NCBI GenBank assembly: GCA_016788685.1
Contig: JAEUSS010000436.1
Location: 1 to 9,407 of the forward strand
Direction: 5' to 3'
From: Prolixibacteraceae bacterium
GTDB taxonomy: Bacteria > Bacteroidota > Bacteroidia > Bacteroidales > Prolixibacteraceae
DNA length: 9,407 bases
The position numbers and the translations under genes were made by a program. The notes under the pieces were generated by a model. It was not told the origin of the DNA. It saw only the letters and a program-made list of their open reading frames with translations, and made no database searches. How positions within the stretch are numbered: position 1 is the first letter of the stretch; each line of letters opens with the position of its first letter. Below are positions 7,669 to 9,407 of the stretch, piece after piece.

Positions 7669-8781
7669 ATGCCCATGCATTTAGAGATTTTTTTAAGTCT
7701 TTCCATAGCCTTCACGATCGTTTATTTTATTATTCCCAGGATTATAAAAGTTTCTTTGGCTAAAAAGCTGTTTGACGTTCCGAATAACCGTTCGGCCGCC
7801 AAAAAGGTTGTTCCTACACTGGGTGGGATTGCCGTTCTGGCGGGTTTTTTCATTAGCCTGATTGTTGCGTCCGATTCGTATAATGTTAACGAACTCAAGT
7901 ATATGCTGGTCGCAATATTTGTCATGTTTATTGTAGGTCTTAAAGACGATATTATCGGTTTATCGGCCAAAAAGAAATTTGTCGTTCAGCTCGCTGTTGC
8001 ATTGTATCTCGTCTTGTTGGGAAACTACCGCATTACCGATCTGCATGGAATCTTCGGGATCAATGAAATTGGTATTGCGACCGGAAATCTCCTTTCGCTG
8101 CTGCTTATTGTCGGGGTTATCAATGCCTTAAACCTGATAGACGGAATCGACGGGCTGGCATCCGGAATTTGCATGCTGATCTCGGTGGTTTACGGGGTTT
8201 GGTTCCTGTATGCCGGTGATATTATTTATGCGCTGGTTTGCTTCAGCCTGGCGGGCAGTTTGCTGGCTTTCTTTTTATACAATGTTTTTGGCACCACCAA
8301 CAAGATTTTCATGGGAGATACCGGTTCGCTCATTCTGGGAACGATTGTGGCTTTACTGACGATACGTTTTAATGAGTTTAATCCGGTATCCGGACTGGCT
8401 GTGCATGGCGCGCCGGCCATTGCTTTTGCGATTATCTCGGTTCCGGTTATCGATACGATCCGGGTATTCGCTATTCGTCTTTCGCAAAAGAAATCGCCCT
8501 TTGCTCCGGACATGAACCACATTCATCACCATCTGCTTCGGCTGACCAATAGTCATTTGGTGTCGAGCCTGATTCTGATTGCAGCAAACGGGTTGCTTAT
8601 TTTACTTGCCTTTGTTTTATTCGAAAGTCTGGGCAATAATCTTTTGTTTGTGCTTTTGCTTATCCTTGGGTTTACGCTTGCCGGCATACCTTCGTTTCTG
8701 GTGAAATACCAGGGCAAAGGCATCGAAAAGGCTGAACGGCCTAAATCAATCTTTGCATTTTTCCTTTTTCATAAAAAATAG
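7669..8781 (+). CDS. WecA/TagO-like polyprenyl-phosphate sugar-1-phosphate transferase (paralog 2)
   Basis: This 370-residue membrane protein has the same predicted role and motif set as the divergent gene at 6106-7272. It has the Asp pair GLKDD (90-94, D93 and D94), NALNLIDGIDGLA (152-164), NKIFMGDTGS (211-220, D217) and DMNHIHH (281-287). By eye the two proteins are about half identical across the core, including non-catalytic stretches such as KKLFDxPNxR, TDLHGIxGxxEI and SLxAFFxYNVFG, so they look like duplicates rather than distant relatives. The catalytic residues are kept in both. They differ most after the HIHH loop and in the C-terminal tail, which here is short and basic (ending FLFHKK). 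The start could be M1 (7669) or M3 (7675); neither has a clear Shine-Dalgarno. The acceptor lipid should be undecaprenyl phosphate; the sugar donor, GlcNAc or another N-acetylhexosamine, is unknown. Confidence 0.93.
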   Translation: MPMHLEIFLSLSIAFTIVYFIIPRIIKVSLAKKLFDVPNNRSAAKKVVPTLGGIAVLAGFFISLIVASDSYNVNELKYMLVAIFVMFIVGLKDDIIGLSAKKKFVVQLAVALYLVLLGNYRITDLHGIFGINEIGIATGNLLSLLLIVGVINALNLIDGIDGLASGICMLISVVYGVWFLYAGDIIYALVCFSLAGSLLAFFLYNVFGTTNKIFMGDTGSLILGTIVALLTIRFNEFNPVSGLAVHGAPAIAFAIISVPVIDTIRVFAIRLSQKKSPFAPDMNHIHHHLLRLTNSHLVSSLILIAANGLLILLAFVLFESLGNNLLFVLLLILGFTLAGIPSFLVKYQGKGIEKAERPKSIFAFFLFHKK

Positions 8782-8802
8782 TTCCGGCCTGAAGTTTTTT
8801 TT
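8773..8802 (+). terminator. Candidate terminator of the plus-strand WecA-like gene
   Basis: An A run overlapping the last codons (8773-8778) can pair with an 8-base T run (8795-8802) around GTTC-cggcct-GAAG. About 10 of 12 positions pair. The hairpin ends in the U run just after the stop codon. The stem is mostly A-T with two mismatches, so this is a moderate candidate; read on the other strand it could also serve the Wzi-like gene. Confidence 0.4.
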
Positions 8803-8869
8803 ACGGGGCATGGAGGTAACCGGTCAATCACAGGGATGACTTGGTTATTTCGCGTTAAAATGACGGTAA

Positions 8870-8887
8870 GAACGGGGCCTTCCGTTC
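8870..8887 (-). terminator. Short hairpin after the Wzi-like gene
   Basis: GAACGG (8870-8875) and CCGTTC (8882-8887) form a perfect 6-bp inverted repeat around a 6-base loop, two bases past the stop codon of the minus-strand gene. Only a weak U-rich stretch follows, so it may be a terminator or an RNA 3'-end stabilising hairpin. Confidence 0.35.
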
Positions 8888-8889
8888 AG

Positions 8890-9407
8890 TCAGAATCTCC
8901 CGAAGCCAGCATAGGAGATGCCCAGCATAAAGGACAGGTTGTTTCCGTAAACTGTTCCGTGATCTCCTGAAACCGCAAAGCTTAGTTTGGTGTTTTTCAG
9001 GAAGCCGGCAGGAGTCGAGGTCTCCAGTTGCCACGAAAATTGCTTCCTGCAATCCTCGTAGATGGGGCTGGTCACTCCGTAGTTCTTCGAATAGGCCAGC
9101 GTCAGCCGGTAATCGAAGCGTTGGATCATTCCTTTTCCGGAGAAATAATAAAGCCTGACCACATTGTTGTCGATTGCCACCGATCCGTTCTTGTTGTACC
9201 GGGGCGAGGTGAGCCAGGGATTCCCGATGGTCAGGCCTTTGTACGACCAGCCGTTCGGAGTCGTCCCGCTGCGGTAATAACCGTCAAGTCCGCCGTAAAT
9301 AATACCATCCAGATCATGCCAGGGGCCGTTTTGATCGGTGGTACTCACATATTCCACGACCAGATGGTTCAGGAGCCTGAAGCCCGGAAGTTTTACGGAG
9401 GCTCCCC
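8890..9407 (-). CDS. Wzi-family capsule-assembly outer-membrane protein (C-terminal part)
   Basis: The frame is open to the right edge of the window, so only the last 171 residues are seen; whole Bacteroidota members are, as I recall, about 450-500 residues. A GTG at 9357 is internal (it reads as Val in LVVEYVSTT), not a start. The stretch EYVSTTDQNGPWHD, followed by a Gly/Tyr-rich GGLDGYYRSG, NGWSYKGLTIGNPWLTSPRY, and DNNVVRLYYF, fits the Bacteroidota branch of the Wzi family. These are outer-membrane beta-barrels; E. coli Wzi helps attach capsule polysaccharide to the cell surface. The rest alternates polar and hydrophobic residues like barrel strands (RFDYRLTLAYSKNYG, KLSFAVSG), and the protein ends in Phe (GFGRF), the usual barrel-assembly signal. 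It converges on the plus-strand WecA-like gene. A role in capsule, O-antigen or exopolysaccharide display is inferred from family and neighbours. Confidence 0.82.
   Translation of the reverse strand, partial: GASVKLPGFRLLNHLVVEYVSTTDQNGPWHDLDGIIYGGLDGYYRSGTTPNGWSYKGLTIGNPWLTSPRYNKNGSVAIDNNVVRLYYFSGKGMIQRFDYRLTLAYSKNYGVTSPIYEDCRKQFSWQLETSTPAGFLKNTKLSFAVSGDHGTVYGNNLSFMLGISYAGFGRF

Noticed and set aside
8226..8556. Minus-strand frames of 67-98 codons inside the plus-strand WecA-like gene
   Set aside because: They lie opposite the conserved DGIDG, MGDTGS and HIHH motifs of the real gene and have no support of their own.
8890..9357. A complete 155-residue gene starting at the GTG at 9357
   Set aside because: The frame stays open to the window edge, and the upstream residues (NHLVVEYVSTT) continue the Wzi-family pattern, so the gene is partial and the GTG is internal.

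Overview
The window looks like part of a surface-polysaccharide locus from a Bacteroidota bacterium, most likely order Bacteroidales or Marinilabiliales. The reasons are a fused fucokinase/GDP-fucose pyrophosphorylase of the Bacteroides Fkp type, long-form GDP-fucose synthase and GDP-mannose dehydratase, a Bacteroidota-style Wzi-family outer-membrane protein, AT-rich leaders without Shine-Dalgarno sequences, and several matches to the Bacteroidota -7 promoter motif TAnnTTTG. The genus cannot be fixed from the sequence alone.

Layout from left to right. The 3' end of a GNAT acetyltransferase (2-367, +) converges on fkp (389-3253, -). A 304-base gap follows. It holds a very clear intrinsic terminator (3484-3532) for the next transcription unit, and a possible fkp promoter. 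That unit is gmd-fcl (5895 down to 3558, -), two genes 49 bases apart. Next come two paralogous polyprenyl-phosphate sugar-1-phosphate transferases of the WecA/TagO/MraY superfamily, divergently transcribed from a 396-base gap (6106-7272, - and 7669-8781, +). The window closes with the C-terminal third or so of a Wzi-like capsule-assembly outer-membrane protein (8890-9407, -), which runs off the right edge.

How the genes fit together. Gmd and Fcl convert GDP-D-mannose to GDP-L-fucose (de novo route). Fkp makes the same sugar nucleotide from free L-fucose (salvage route). The WecA-like enzymes would start a glycan on undecaprenyl phosphate in the inner membrane, and the Wzi-like protein would act on the finished polymer at the outer membrane. 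Together they suggest a fucose-containing capsule, O-antigen or related glycan. No fucosyltransferase, polymerase or flippase lies in the window, so the link between fucose supply and this particular glycan is inference.

I saw no tRNA, rRNA, CRISPR array, insertion sequence or clearly novel system. The points most worth a second look are the pairing of both GDP-fucose routes in one locus, the back-to-back WecA-like paralogs, and an inverted repeat in the gap between them.
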